A stretch of DNA of 64,000 nucleotides from Macrotrachela quadricornifera. Its lineage: Eukaryota > Rotifera > Eurotatoria > Philodinida > Philodinidae. The translations under genes and the position numbers were made by a program. The DNA lies in assembly GCA_022393335.1 (NCBI GenBank), contig JAJEKB010021746.1:51097-115096 (forward strand), in the 5' to 3' direction. The first letter of the stretch is position 1. Each line of letters opens with the position of its first letter. Below the pieces are notes generated by a model, which worked only from the letters and a program-made list of their open reading frames with translations, was not told the DNA's origin and did not search any database. This document shows positions 12,731 through 24,200 of the stretch, in pieces.

Positions 12731-13665
12731 GGATGCGGCATAAATAATGATACTATCAGTGCTTGAATATTATTTCTGCCAATTTTCATCGTAGAGATTT
12801 GACCTTTGTCTCAAAAGATTCTTCGTTCAATTCTCTATAAGCCGTATGAGCAAAATATGTATAACATGTAGTCACAAAACCAAAGGAGATCAGTACCACT
12901 ATACCTCAAAAACAGTCACTTTCCAAACTAATATTTTGATTTTAAAAATGCTTCAGCACTCTTTGACTAGATAGAAGAGGGCTGAGAATGCGATTCTGTA
13001 GTATTTTCAGTGCTCTACCTTTTGAGGCATAGTTGAAAAGTTTTTTATTGAAATTCTTTGGAGTCAAAACCTGTTCTCTTTTTCCTCATATCCTATTAGT
13101 GGCATACTGTTAATGGGATTCACTGTCAAAAACGTCTAGTTAGACCAAAATATAATATGTCTATTGCTAAATTCCGCCAATTTTTTACTGGGGTGACAAG
13201 AATCTGTTTTCTCTATCACCTTTGATCGATGTAAACATGGTACACATCTTCGTTTTTCGTGTATATGGCGCGAAAAAAAGATCGATCGTTCATGATGAAT
13301 TTTTTTTCAACGAAACCTGCTCCTAAAATCTCACTGTCTTATCTTAACCAGTTGTTTTGATTACTATGAGAAAGACGACGCCCGCAAGCATGGGAAAACT
13401 GACAGTAGAGTAGCCTCGAGTCTAGTAAGACAGCAGCAGCGATACAATTGACTTTTTGAAAACATGCATTGGAAAGTGGTTGTTTTCGGAGCATAACAGT
13501 ACTGACTACCTGTAGTTTCACAGTTACATACTGTGCATTCATTGTACATATGCCTTTGTAGAGAATTGAACGGAGAATCTTTTGAGACAAAGGTCAAATC
13601 TTTACGATTAAAATTGGCAGAGATATTATCCAAGTACTGACAGTATCATTATTTATGCCGCACCC
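12731..13665. mobile_element. Non-autonomous foldback DNA element, about 0.93 kb
   Basis: The two ends are long imperfect inverted repeats. The left end begins GGATGCGGCATAAATAATG and the right end, read inverted, begins GGGTGCGGCATAAATAATG. Similarity continues through GATTTGACCTTTGTCTCA for about 150 bp. With lower identity it extends to roughly 230 bp, through the ACTTTCCA phrase. The interior (about 12960-13440) encodes no transposase that I recognise. Flanks are (TA)-rich, so the target-site duplication cannot be read safely. Confidence 0.8.
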
Positions 13666-13689
13666 AATATAGGTCGGTATTGAAGTGCT

Positions 13690-14110
13690 TAGTCGTATCA
13701 TGTGTAGACGTAGGAATCCTCAAGGCTCGTTTAGACCGATGAATCATCATGGTCCGTTTAGAAAGATGAGTCATCACGCCCAGCGTAGACAGGCGGGCCA
13801 TCATAGCATATGTAGCCAGGCGAGACTGGTAGAAAAAGCTTTTCGGCAAAACTTGATTCGTTGGTAAAAAAATAGATTTTTGGTAAAAAGATAATTGTGA
13901 GGATCAAAAAAAAAAACTTTGAGGGTGACAAATATATTTTTGTTAAAAAAGTAATTTTTTGGTACAGAAATGAAGTTTTGTCCAAAGCGTAAATTTAAGG
14001 GTCAAAAAAACAATTTTGTTAAAAAATTTAAGTTTTTGGCAAAAAAATAAATTTTTGGCCAAGAAATTAATTTTTGGTAAAAAATAATTTTTTGGGTCAA
14101 AAAAACATGT
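13690..14110. repeat. Degenerate tandem repeats (two types)
   Basis: From about 13695 to 13840 a roughly 30-bp unit containing GTTTAGA(C/A)(C/A)GATGA(A/G)TCATCA recurs with drift. From about 13845 to 14105 a shorter unit of the type TTTTTGGTAAAAAAATAA is repeated many times with variable spacing, producing long purine/pyrimidine runs. Neither codes for protein. Both look like decayed minisatellites next to the foldback element. Confidence 0.55.
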
Positions 14111-15370
14111 GTTCTTTTGACCTGCCACAAACACACAGACACACAAACTCATTTCACTTTTTTCATATGACCCTCCCTACAGTCGAGGGAATATGATTAT
14201 TATAATCACACTCGTAAATGCGTTTCTTTATTATATCAAAAATGTAATGAAACTCAAAATAATAAATTTCATGCAAATATGATAAAGAAAATAATAAAAG
14301 TTACTTTTGTTCAACTTTTATAGAATTGTCGCAATAGCGGTAAGGTTATATAGGTCTAATTCTTTTGATATTTAACTAGAGGTTATTTTATCAGTCCTTA
14401 AGTACAAAAATATAATTATTCAGTGGCCGATAATTTTTTCATTTTGACGAGAATGCCACGATAAAAATAAACAAATTAGAAATGCGTATATTGTCTGGCG
14501 TGCAAATATTCTAGTTATACTTCCGAGACTAATCAACGTGTGACTTACATAATAGAATAGATAATGAATTATTCTATTTAGTATTTTCATTAAAAAGAAC
14601 AAATAATCTCCCTCGTATAATTTTCATTTATAACAAGTTGAATTGTTGATTAAAATAAAACATTTACTGTTCTCTTATTCATTATATTCTTTGAAAAAAT
14701 GTATTTTATCGAATTACGGTTGGAAGAGAACCCATTTTGATTCCGTATAAAATTATTAAACTATTTTTAGTTTTGTGTGATAATTACTATGCTTTTTTTA
14801 ACTTTGGTGGTTCGTGCGGAACCAGAAAGATTTTTTCTTTAGGTATAGGTTCAGTAAAATAGGTCTTTTTTTTATGAATGCATTCACACTTATAGAATTC
14901 TATTTTTCTTTTTTACATTACTAAGGAAAAAGCATACATCAGAAAATATAAATTCTCTTTTTTTAGTACCAAAAAGATGATTTTTAAAAAATTATATCTT
15001 TCTTTATTTTATCAACAAGGCTTTTCAATACATTGATTATAGTTTATTTCCTCTTAGAACAGTATGTTTTTATTGAAAACTATACTTTTCATATCATAGA
15101 AGATTCTCAATAACAATTTATACAAAAATCTTTATTAGTCTAATTATTTACAGTGACTTATATGATATGAAAAGATTATATTCATGAATGAACAAATTTT
15201 GAATATAAAATCAAATATATAGGATGTATCATATTCTTGTTCATTGGTAAACTTAATTTACAAATTTGTATAACTTAATAATAGAAATTTGACAGGTTTT
15301 CATATAAGGAAAAACAGCAAAAAATGAATATATTAATTAAAATAAAATAAAATTTTGTAACATATCATGT
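14111..15370. other. Intergenic stretch; starts with a dispersed repeat copy
   Basis: Bases 14155-14190 repeat the segment at 10735-10776 (core CTACAGTCGAGGG). The remainder is AT-rich and shows no exon, RNA gene or element that I recognise. It forms the downstream flank of the GPCR gene. Confidence 0.4.
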
Positions 15371-16393
15371 CTAATGATTAGTTTGTAGTAGTGGTGGAAT
15401 TATAGCTGGTTGTATATCAATATTTGTTGCTAAAGGCTGAATTTGGCGATGATTGAATCGATGAAAGATTATAGTATTTTTCATACGTATCCAAATTCTT
15501 TTCCATACATGCCAAAAACGAACATCAAGTGCTGCAATAATTATTGGATCTAATGCTATTTCTGTAAAATTAAGTAGTCGAACAGTATGTGTTACAATAT
15601 TATCACCATTTGTTAATTGATAAACAATAACATTTGGCGACCAAAGTGCAAACCATATAATGTAAAATAGAAGAAATTGAATAACTAATGAACGATGATA
15701 TTTTTCACGAGCTGATATATGATGTTGTGTTCTTCGTAAAGTTGCTGTTAAATGAACGTGACGAATACTAAGATAAATCACGAATATATTAAGTATAATA
15801 GGAAGAGCAAATCCAACAATGATATTCAATATTTGAATATATATATTGGTATAATCTACATCACAAGAACGATTACTAAACTGTATCAATCGAGCCCAAC
15901 CAAAAGGAAATTGAATTAAGAAAAACAACAGTGCTATTAAATACATTCCTAAATGAACTAAAATCAATCGATTTATATCAACTAAGTATACATTTCGATT
16001 GTATGCTATTTGTATATAACGACATATATTTAAAGCTAATAGAATATATGCTTCAAGTATATTAAGATAATTATCAACTGTTGCTTCCAAGTAATAAATA
16101 AATGTAGCCCATATTTGATTTGGTTGACATTCAGTTGAGATTGTACGAACAATATAAACGAATATAAATCGAAAGAGAAGAAGAAAGTCAGTGATAAGAT
16201 AAGCATAGATCCATTGCATTGATTTTTTTCGAAGGGATGAATAAAATATAAGTTGAAGCCAAAAAGCAGAATGTATAATACATGCAATAATACAGATATA
16301 AAGTCGAGATTTTCTCTGATCTATACCGCTTTGTGTCCATAAAAGAGGTGTTGAACATGAGATATTATCGTTATTTGAGGTAATTGATTCCAT
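15371..16393 (-). CDS. Rhodopsin-type G-protein-coupled receptor, intronless
   Basis: A single open frame of 340 aa beginning MESITSNN. Seven hydrophobic segments lie at about 31-51, 59-81, 107-130, 144-164, 186-210, 235-257 and 268-288. There is a possible N-glycosylation site in the short extracellular N-terminus (N10-I-S). A cysteine before TM3 (STECQPNQ) and one in the second extracellular loop (SCDVDY) could form the usual disulphide. The DRY position reads ICRYIQI, and the TM7 NPxxY position reads LDPIIIAALD, so both class-A motifs are altered. The third cytoplasmic loop is basic and short (RRTQHHISAREKYHR). The ligand cannot be told from sequence; peptide-like receptors of this look are common in rotifers. 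The length and undisturbed frame suggest a functional gene. Confidence 0.8.
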   Translation of the reverse strand: MESITSNNDNISCSTPLLWTQSGIDQRKSRLYICIIACIIHSAFWLQLIFYSSLRKKSMQWIYAYLITDFLLLFRFIFVYIVRTISTECQPNQIWATFIYYLEATVDNYLNILEAYILLALNICRYIQIAYNRNVYLVDINRLILVHLGMYLIALLFFLIQFPFGWARLIQFSNRSCDVDYTNIYIQILNIIVGFALPIILNIFVIYLSIRHVHLTATLRRTQHHISAREKYHRSLVIQFLLFYIIWFALWSPNVIVYQLTNGDNIVTHTVRLLNFTEIALDPIIIAALDVRFWHVWKRIWIRMKNTIIFHRFNHRQIQPLATNIDIQPAIIPPLLQTNH

Positions 16394-17185
16394 ATTATCT
16401 GTTTTCTTTTTGATCAGAAAATGATTAAAAGAAAAAATTTAATTCATCATCTAGATTCTAAAAATAACTTTTCTTAGTCATTATCTTTTATCGAGGTAGT
16501 CAGAATAGAATTAAAGTTTACCTTCGTATGTTCTTAGATATCTTTTGTGCACAAAAACTCATCTAAAAAGGATGTCAAAATGATCATAGTTCATCTTCTT
16601 TTAGTTTGTCATGTTCTATCAAACTTCTAATTTCTTTAACAATTCTCGTAGATAAATATAGATAATGTATGTGTGTACAATTTAATCTCAAGATTTACTC
16701 TTGTTCATTATGTTTTAAAAGATATTTCTTACTTTAAATATTTTCTAATCAAGAAAATCTATCTTTATTTGAATATAACTTTACTTTCTTCTGTATTAAT
16801 AAGATAAAAATCATATATATAAGGATAGAAATTAAGATTTTTTAATAGAGAATTTGAACTTTAAAAGTCATATCTTTCTTTATATTTTTACTAAAATTCT
16901 TTTTTTCAATTCATTGATTCTATATCATTTTAATTTATTTTTTTTCCGTTATTAGAAGCTGAGTAAATTATATGAAATTAGTTTTCTTTTCAATACAATA
17001 CGATAATGAAAAATTCGTAATAAACTAAAGAAACATCCTTTCCGCCATCATTGACGATGATGATGTGTATTTAATTACTTTATCCTTTCAGTCACGTTTA
17101 TTTCATACAAAATACACGCTTCTACAGAAGAGAAGGAGCGTAGGATACACTCATTGGAGAGAATGAGATGAAAATCGGAAATATA
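16394..17185. other. Upstream flank of the GPCR gene, nothing recognised
   Basis: AT-rich DNA that should include the GPCR promoter. I see no distinct TATA-like or initiator context that stands out, and no repeat or RNA gene. Confidence 0.4.
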
Positions 17186-17881
17186 ACAGTGACGGATAAA
17201 GAATTAGATTGTTAGTATTTTCAAAATTTCTCCTCTATTATCCTTTAGATTAAAACATCTTCTTCTTATCAAAAGGTAGTGTTTGAAATTCTCTACAAAA
17301 TTATACATAATTAGATCCCAAAAATTGTTTTAGATACGTTTGTAATAAGCTGAAAAAGTGACAAGATCTAAAAAGCTCGTAATGAGTAACGGATTGAACA
17401 TAATGAATTTCCGCGCTTTGCGTTCTATTTTTTGTTACTTATTTTGCCCTATTAGAAAAACAAAATATATCAGAAGATACAGCATGAAATGCTCTACGCT
17501 TCACAAAGAATAAATTATAATAGTACTGCTCAAAAGTTTGTCCGTTTTGAAAACAAAAAGTACAAATTGATAAAATAAGCAATCTTATATAATTTGTAGA
17601 GTTTTTCACGTTGCATCTTTTAGTATATTTTGTTTTTCTAATAGGGCAACGTATGGATATTCATCACGCTCAATCAATTAGTTTTTACAGCTTTTTATAT
17701 GTCGTTACCTTTCATATTTTTTAAATATATCTAAAACAGTTTTTGAGATCTAATCATACATAGTTTTTGTAGAGAATTTCAAGCACTACTTTTTCATGGA
17801 AAAAGATGTTTTAATCTAAAAGACAATAGAGAAGAAATTTTGAAAATACTAATAGTCTAATTCATTGTGCGTCATCCGTTA
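17186..17881. mobile_element. Foldback element, copy 1 of a two-copy family
   Basis: The arms are imperfect inverted repeats of about 290 bp, left about 17190-17500 and right about 17590-17880. Shared phrases include GTTTGAAATTCTCTACAAAA (left) against its inverse TTTTGTAGAGAATTTC (right), and CCCTATTAGAAAAACAAAAT against ATTTTGTTTTTCTAATAGGG. The spacer is under 100 bp. There is no coding capacity. Transcribed RNA would form a long hairpin. Confidence 0.8.
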
Positions 17882-18174
17882 TGTATTTAAGATATATGTC
17901 AGCTTTCTATATAGTATTGCTAGAATAAATTCATATTAATCAAATATAAAACTAATAATAAAAAGCAGAAAAACATTTAATAAAAATTTAAAAATTAACA
18001 TATGCAATAAAGTTAGAATTATCATTTTTACAAAATAGAATAAAAATAGATCAAATAGACAGAACGAACAATATTATATTAAATTATTCATTTCTACTAT
18101 TATACGGATGTCTTCATCATATGAAATTGTTATTAATTTGTAATCAAAACTAACGAGTGGGCCATAATGAATGG

Positions 18175-18700
18175 CATTGTTAATATTTTTAAAATATCTC
18201 TTCTATTATCCTTGTAGTGCTTGAAATTCTCTACAAAACTATATATGGCTAAGATCTAAAATTGTTCTGTATATATATTTGAAAAAAGATGGAAAAACTA
18301 ACGGATTGAACATAATAAATGGTCGCGTTTTGTATTTAATGTTTTCCTCAATTTATCTTATTAAAAGACAAAATATACCAAAAGATGCAGCATAAAAATC
18401 TCTACGATTTGCATAAGATCGCCTATTTTATAGTTGTATGTTTTTCTTCTAAAATAGATAAAATATGAGTAAACAAATTGTAGCCTTAAGAAAATGATTT
18501 ATATTTTAGTCGAAGATAACATATTTCAACCTTTTATAATTATTTCTTGTAAATTTTAGAACTTTTTATATTGCATTTTTTTAGTATATTTTCTTTTTTA
18601 ATAGCGGCAAAATTATGAAAACGTTAAATACAAAGCACAACTATTCATTAGTTTCTTTTCAAATATATTTACATTAGTTTTAGATTCTACTTATCAATTT
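18175..18700. mobile_element. Foldback element, copy 2 (shorter, more diverged)
   Basis: The left arm repeats the copy-1 sequence, including CTTGAAATTCTCTACAAAA and AACGGATTGAACATAATAAA, but lacks about 30 bp present in copy 1. The right arm at about 18550-18690 carries the inverse of the left-arm phrases, such as TAGTATATTTTCTTTTTTAA. It lies about 300 bp from copy 1 in the same orientation. Confidence 0.65.
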
Positions 18701-21201
18701 GAGAAAAAAAAACTGTACTTTGATGTAGAAGATGATTTCATTTCAACTTGTAAAATGAATTAGAATAAATTTCTGCTTGTATATGTAAGTAAATATTTAA
18801 TTTCGTTAAAAATTTAATAATTGAAATTAAAAAAATTATTCTTTTCTTTTGTGTTCTTTCTAAAGATACTAATTATTCAGTACTCAATATAAATGGCCTA
18901 CTAACAAAAAAAAATAGATATAATATATTTTCAGTACTTCCAATATGAACACGTATTTCTAATTCTAAAAACATCAACATTAGATATTAAGAGCACAGAA
19001 TAAATTATTTATATTCATCTTTTATTCTATATACAATAAATATAATTAACATTCTTTGAAAAATAATAATTTGTTTTCGCATATGACGAATACTCTCTCG
19101 AAGATATATGTTATCAGTATTGATCGAAATACTTGAAGAGGCTCGCAAAGTCATTAGACGATTGCCTACTACTTGAACAATCTTGTTTAAATGGAAATCG
19201 AGCCGCATAACAAGCAGGATTTAGGCCAATTCGTGTTCTTCATGGTTCCAGACGATTTGTTCCATATGTTGATGTGCTTGATTGAATTCTGGAATGGATA
19301 GCTAGTCATGGTTCATCAGATTCGTTAGCAATTATCGATGTCGAAGACATTAGATGGTACGCCGAGTTTTCGGAAACCTTCTAATACATTTAGCGTGCAG
19401 TATAACATGCCATTCATTGCCACACATAGGTTCTTTTTTCTGTTTTTTTAAAATTCATCTTTTTTTTTTCTTCTTTTTATTTTGATGTTCTCCTCTCAAC
19501 GCATACTAGTAGATAAAAAGTTGTCCCTGTAGGACCTGTAAATCAGAAGGAAAATAAGCAGCTTATAAACAAAATAATAAATTGTTAAATATTCTTTTTT
19601 TTGTAACCGTCATTCTCAAATTTTCATTTGTTCTAGGTAAAAATTTATTCTTTTTATTAACAAAATAAGTAAAGATAATATTAAACAGAATAGTATTTCA
19701 AACATTATGATTATATTTATTGAATATATCGACTATTACCTATTCATTAACTGCAAAATCAGTTAGTTTTTTGCTAATTATATAATATAAAATATAAAAT
19801 GTCCGACTCCTACTTTACAATATTCAATGAATCGTAATTATTCTGTTTTTTTTTCTATTTATTTTTATTTTTTCAAACTTTCAATGAGTATAAATTTCAA
19901 TCAATTACACATGTATTATTCCACACAATATAATGGTTGACTCAATAGTATCACTAATAGTAATTGTAAATGTTCTATAAGATCATTTTTATTCTTTACA
20001 TGAGGACAGATTGACTTCACTTCAACCATGATTATCGAGTATATATAATCTTCATACGATTTAACATATTTTTCTTTTTTGTAACTATAACCATATTATA
20101 TTCAATGCTAAAAATGTTAAAAAGAACAAGCGTATCAGTTATCTATAAATATGAGAGATCACTACAGAGCAAGGCTATCCTGACATTCTGTAATATGTAA
20201 AGTTTTTTATGACATATATTATGTAATTTAATACCAGTATCTTTTTTCAAATGATGTGAATAAGATGTGAGTATTAAATTTAAAAATAGATCATATCATT
20301 TTATATGGATCACACAAGAAAAACATCCGCAAGGAGGAAGAAAACAAATGTCACTAAAATTGAATATTATTTAGCATGGAAAGATCAAGCACATCTAGAC
20401 ATTTATGACATATTTGAATAGCATCAGAGGATACAACAGTTGGCAAGGTGATAAGATTTTGCAAATCCACTCTAAAATATTAAGATAATCGAATTTTGAT
20501 AGATTGGATTGAAAAAACTGTCGGCATCAATGAGATATCAAATATTCATACAGTTTTCTTTATATTTAATCTTAACTATCAGAAACCGACAATATCTCAC
20601 ACAATAGATTCTAATAATGTTCAAAATGAATTAGTTAGAATTCAAGTTAACTACGTAACTCAATTATTCGTTAAATACGCTAAGGTAGAGAAATATTATT
20701 TAATAGAAAAAAATTGTATACTTCAATGAATAGGTTGCTAAAATTTATTTCGAAGTATAAGCGTTCAAAAGGAGATAAATCTGTCAGAGACAGATGTTTT
20801 AATACAGAAAACGAGTGATTGTTCAAGTATTTTTTGATCAAACATTCTTTAGAAATGTTTTCTTATCAGATTATTCGATTTTCTTATGTATAAGATCAGT
20901 TTACAGGCCTAATTCTATGATGGTCTCTAATAAATATTGTATTTACCATTTGAATATTGTCTTAAGTTGTTAGACAAGATATTTCAATAATTTTGGATAA
21001 AATAAATGAATGTATATATTCTCAAATAATGACAAAAATTTACTATTGATCAACATATATTTAAGGCTCCTATGAATTTATTTATTTTCTTAAAGAAAAA
21101 AATTATTTTATATGATTAATCTACATAACAAATAATAAAAAAATTCACAGGATTTTATCACATAATTATTTTTTCTTATTAACATACAATTATTCTAATT
21201 T
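18701..21201. other. Intergenic stretch with no supported gene
   Basis: AT-rich. A possible coding relic on the plus strand at about 19195-19390 reads as 65 codons broken by one stop, with no family I recognise. An open frame at 20496-20729 has no motif and no flanking exons. I do not call either a gene. The 3' end of HEXD follows at 21202. Confidence 0.4.
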
Positions 21202-24200
21202 TTATCTTTTAATTGTATAATTCCTATCAAATTTTTCTATATTTGGTATTGGTCTAGGTAACCATGATTGTTGTTCATGAATAGCTCGTTGAATAAATTC
21301 ATATCGTTCATTAATTAAACGATAACGTTTCATAAAATAAGTTTCAAGCCATTCAATAGCAACTTGTGATGGAAATACTTCATTCATTGATTCAATAAAT
21401 GATGAAATAAATTTATTTAATAAATCCATAATTGGTGTTAATTTTTCTAAACATTCTTCTCCACGTTTAACATGAATATAATCATATTTAATATGAAGAT
21501 CAGTTACATATTTATCAACAAATGATTCAACTTCTTGAACTTGTTTCCATATTTTAGATAATTCTATCATTGATTCATATACACCAGCACCAGGAAATTT
21601 ACATCTACATATTAAAACTTTTTATATATTTATTTTAATTCATTAAAAGATCTCAAGGTAATTTTCCTTTGGTGTAATATATCTCGTATATATGTACATA
21701 TTTAATGGAGAAAATAAAGGTGCTAGTGCAGTTCTTGTGAAATTAATATATGAAACACTATAGAATTGTTTGCATTACAAATGAGAAATTTTATCAAGAG
21801 ATATATATCTCTTGTAAAGCATATTTCAGAAATTTTTTTATTGCTTTTTTATTTTGTAATAAATGCAATCTTTATTTTGTGAGAATTTATAAGAAATATT
21901 AACAGTGGGAGAATGTGTATTGTAAGTTAAATTGATTGGCCATGTTCGGATTAAATGAACATTCTCATTGAAAAACTAACGAATTTAAAATATATATGAG
22001 CTGCTATTGGTGTGCCTGAATAGAGATCCTTCAATTTTAATGCATGAAAAATGTAAGTATAAAAATGAATCAGGAAAAGTTTTCTCCAGTATTTTATGAA
22101 CAGAACATAATATTATTCGAGTTGATTATAGAGTTTGTAGGGATCCTCTTTTATATGGTCCGAAAGACACTATATTTTATCCTTATTATAGCAGAGTGAA
22201 TATTTTTGATGATTGATGGAAAGCGCTGTTTTCGATAAATTGCAGGAAAAATTCACTCTACTATTATAAGAATAAAACATAATGTTGTCTGAGTCGTATG
22301 AAAGAGGATCTCTACAAACTGTTTAAACGATCCGAATAATACTGAAGAAAACCTTTCTTGATTCATTTTAATACCTACATTTTCCATGTATTGGAATTGA
22401 AGGATCTCTGTCCAGACACATTAATAGCAGCTTATATTTCAAATTCGTTAGTTTCGAAGTGAAAATGTTCATTTAGTCCGAACATGGTAAATTAATTTAT
22501 CTAACAGTACATGCTCCTCCATTTGTAACGAAAGATTGAATTATTTTTGAGAATAAGAATTCGAGTTCTGATAGAAATTTTTTTTGTTTATCGATACTAA
22601 GATTTACATTCGAAAAAATGCTGAACTTCAATGAATTCATTCGTGAAAATGTGATAAAATGAAATTATCTCTTTCCTATAGTAAAGTATAATAATAAAAT
22701 AAAGCTAACTTAGGTATTGGTTTATTTGAATGTTCTTGAATATTTAAATGTAATGGTGATGAACATTGTAATTGTTTTTGTACATATTCACGTAATTTAT
22801 TAGGAAAAACTTGAATATTTGGAAGACTTTTAAATTGTTCTTGCCATGCAGCTATTGAAAACATCATTGATGGAATTGAATATGGTAATAATTCACATAA
22901 TGAAAGAAAATGATCATAACGTGACCAACCAGCTAATAAAATACCATCAAAATTTTTCCATTTTGTTGGAATATATGAATGTAATTGTTTTATCCATGAT
23001 ACTTGATCTAAATAATAGAGAAAACAAAAAAAACAAAGAAAATTTAATTTAAAAAATAATAAATAAAAATAAAAATTTTTGTTTCTTACTTTCATAATAA
23101 TGCTTAATATCACTTACTGTTGCAATTTCATCAGTTGCTCCTTTAAATGCTGTTGAACCCCATAAAGTATTATATTGTCCAAAAAGATCAGCTTGTGAAC
23201 CAACAACAAATCCTTCAACACTCATATCTTCTCTATAAGACCATAAAACTGGATTAATTAAATTAATTAAATTATATTTTTTTAATATTTGTATATTTAA
23301 ATTTTGTAAAACATCATGCCAAATAAATAAAATTATATTTGGAAATTTTTTTTTAATATAATTAGCAATTATATTAAGATGATAAGCAAATAAATCAATA
23401 TGTGTATTAATACCAGTTAAACGTTTAAATTCCATACATGCAGGATTTGTTAAAAAATAATAAACTTCATCATGACCAATATGAAAAAAACGTATATTTG
23501 GATGTAAATTTAAATATTGATCAATCATAGAAAAAAGTATTGTGTAAGTTTTATTTATACATGGTGTTATTACTTGAGGATATTTTGGATTTTCACGTAA
23601 ATCACTAAATTCTTTTAATTTTAATAAAAATTCTAAATGACCTAGAAAAAAATATATTTTTGTATGGTTAATATTCATTATTTAATGTTTTCTATTTTAG
23701 GATTTCATAATATCTCGATTATTGATGATTGAATGTCTGATTTCGCTTAGTATAAGTCAACTAAATACTTAATAATGGCTTCCTAATCGAGAAAAAATGA
23801 TAGTTTATTACCATAATAATCACATCCTCAACTTGAGATAAAGTTACTAATATGATTCGTTAAGTTGAGAAATAATAAAAAGTATCACTAACTAAACAGG
23901 TAAAATCTCATGCTCATGAGTTGATGAGTCTTCAAAATGAACTTAGATCTTACAAAGTAGATGGAAGCGAACTTCAGAAAACTTCATGAAATTTTATAGG
24001 TAAGTTTTATGATCATCTAAAATTAAATCGAAACTCGAATCATTTTGTATACATAGTAAAATTTTCAAATCTTTATACTCTCTTCTTGATCGTTTTATTA
24101 TTGATATCATTTTAAAATATGATAGCCTTATCGCATACATAAAACAATTCGAGCTCGAATTCAATATATTCCTTGGATCTAGTCAAAAGTTCTGGCAACG

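Noticed and set aside
19195..19390. Possible coding relic, plus strand (text around RPIRVLHGSRRFVPYVDVLD)
   Set aside because: One in-frame stop, no neighbouring exons and no family I recognise. It could equally be transposon debris.
20496..20729. 77-codon open frame, plus strand
   Set aside because: No motif, AT-rich composition and no splice context. The length is expected by chance here.
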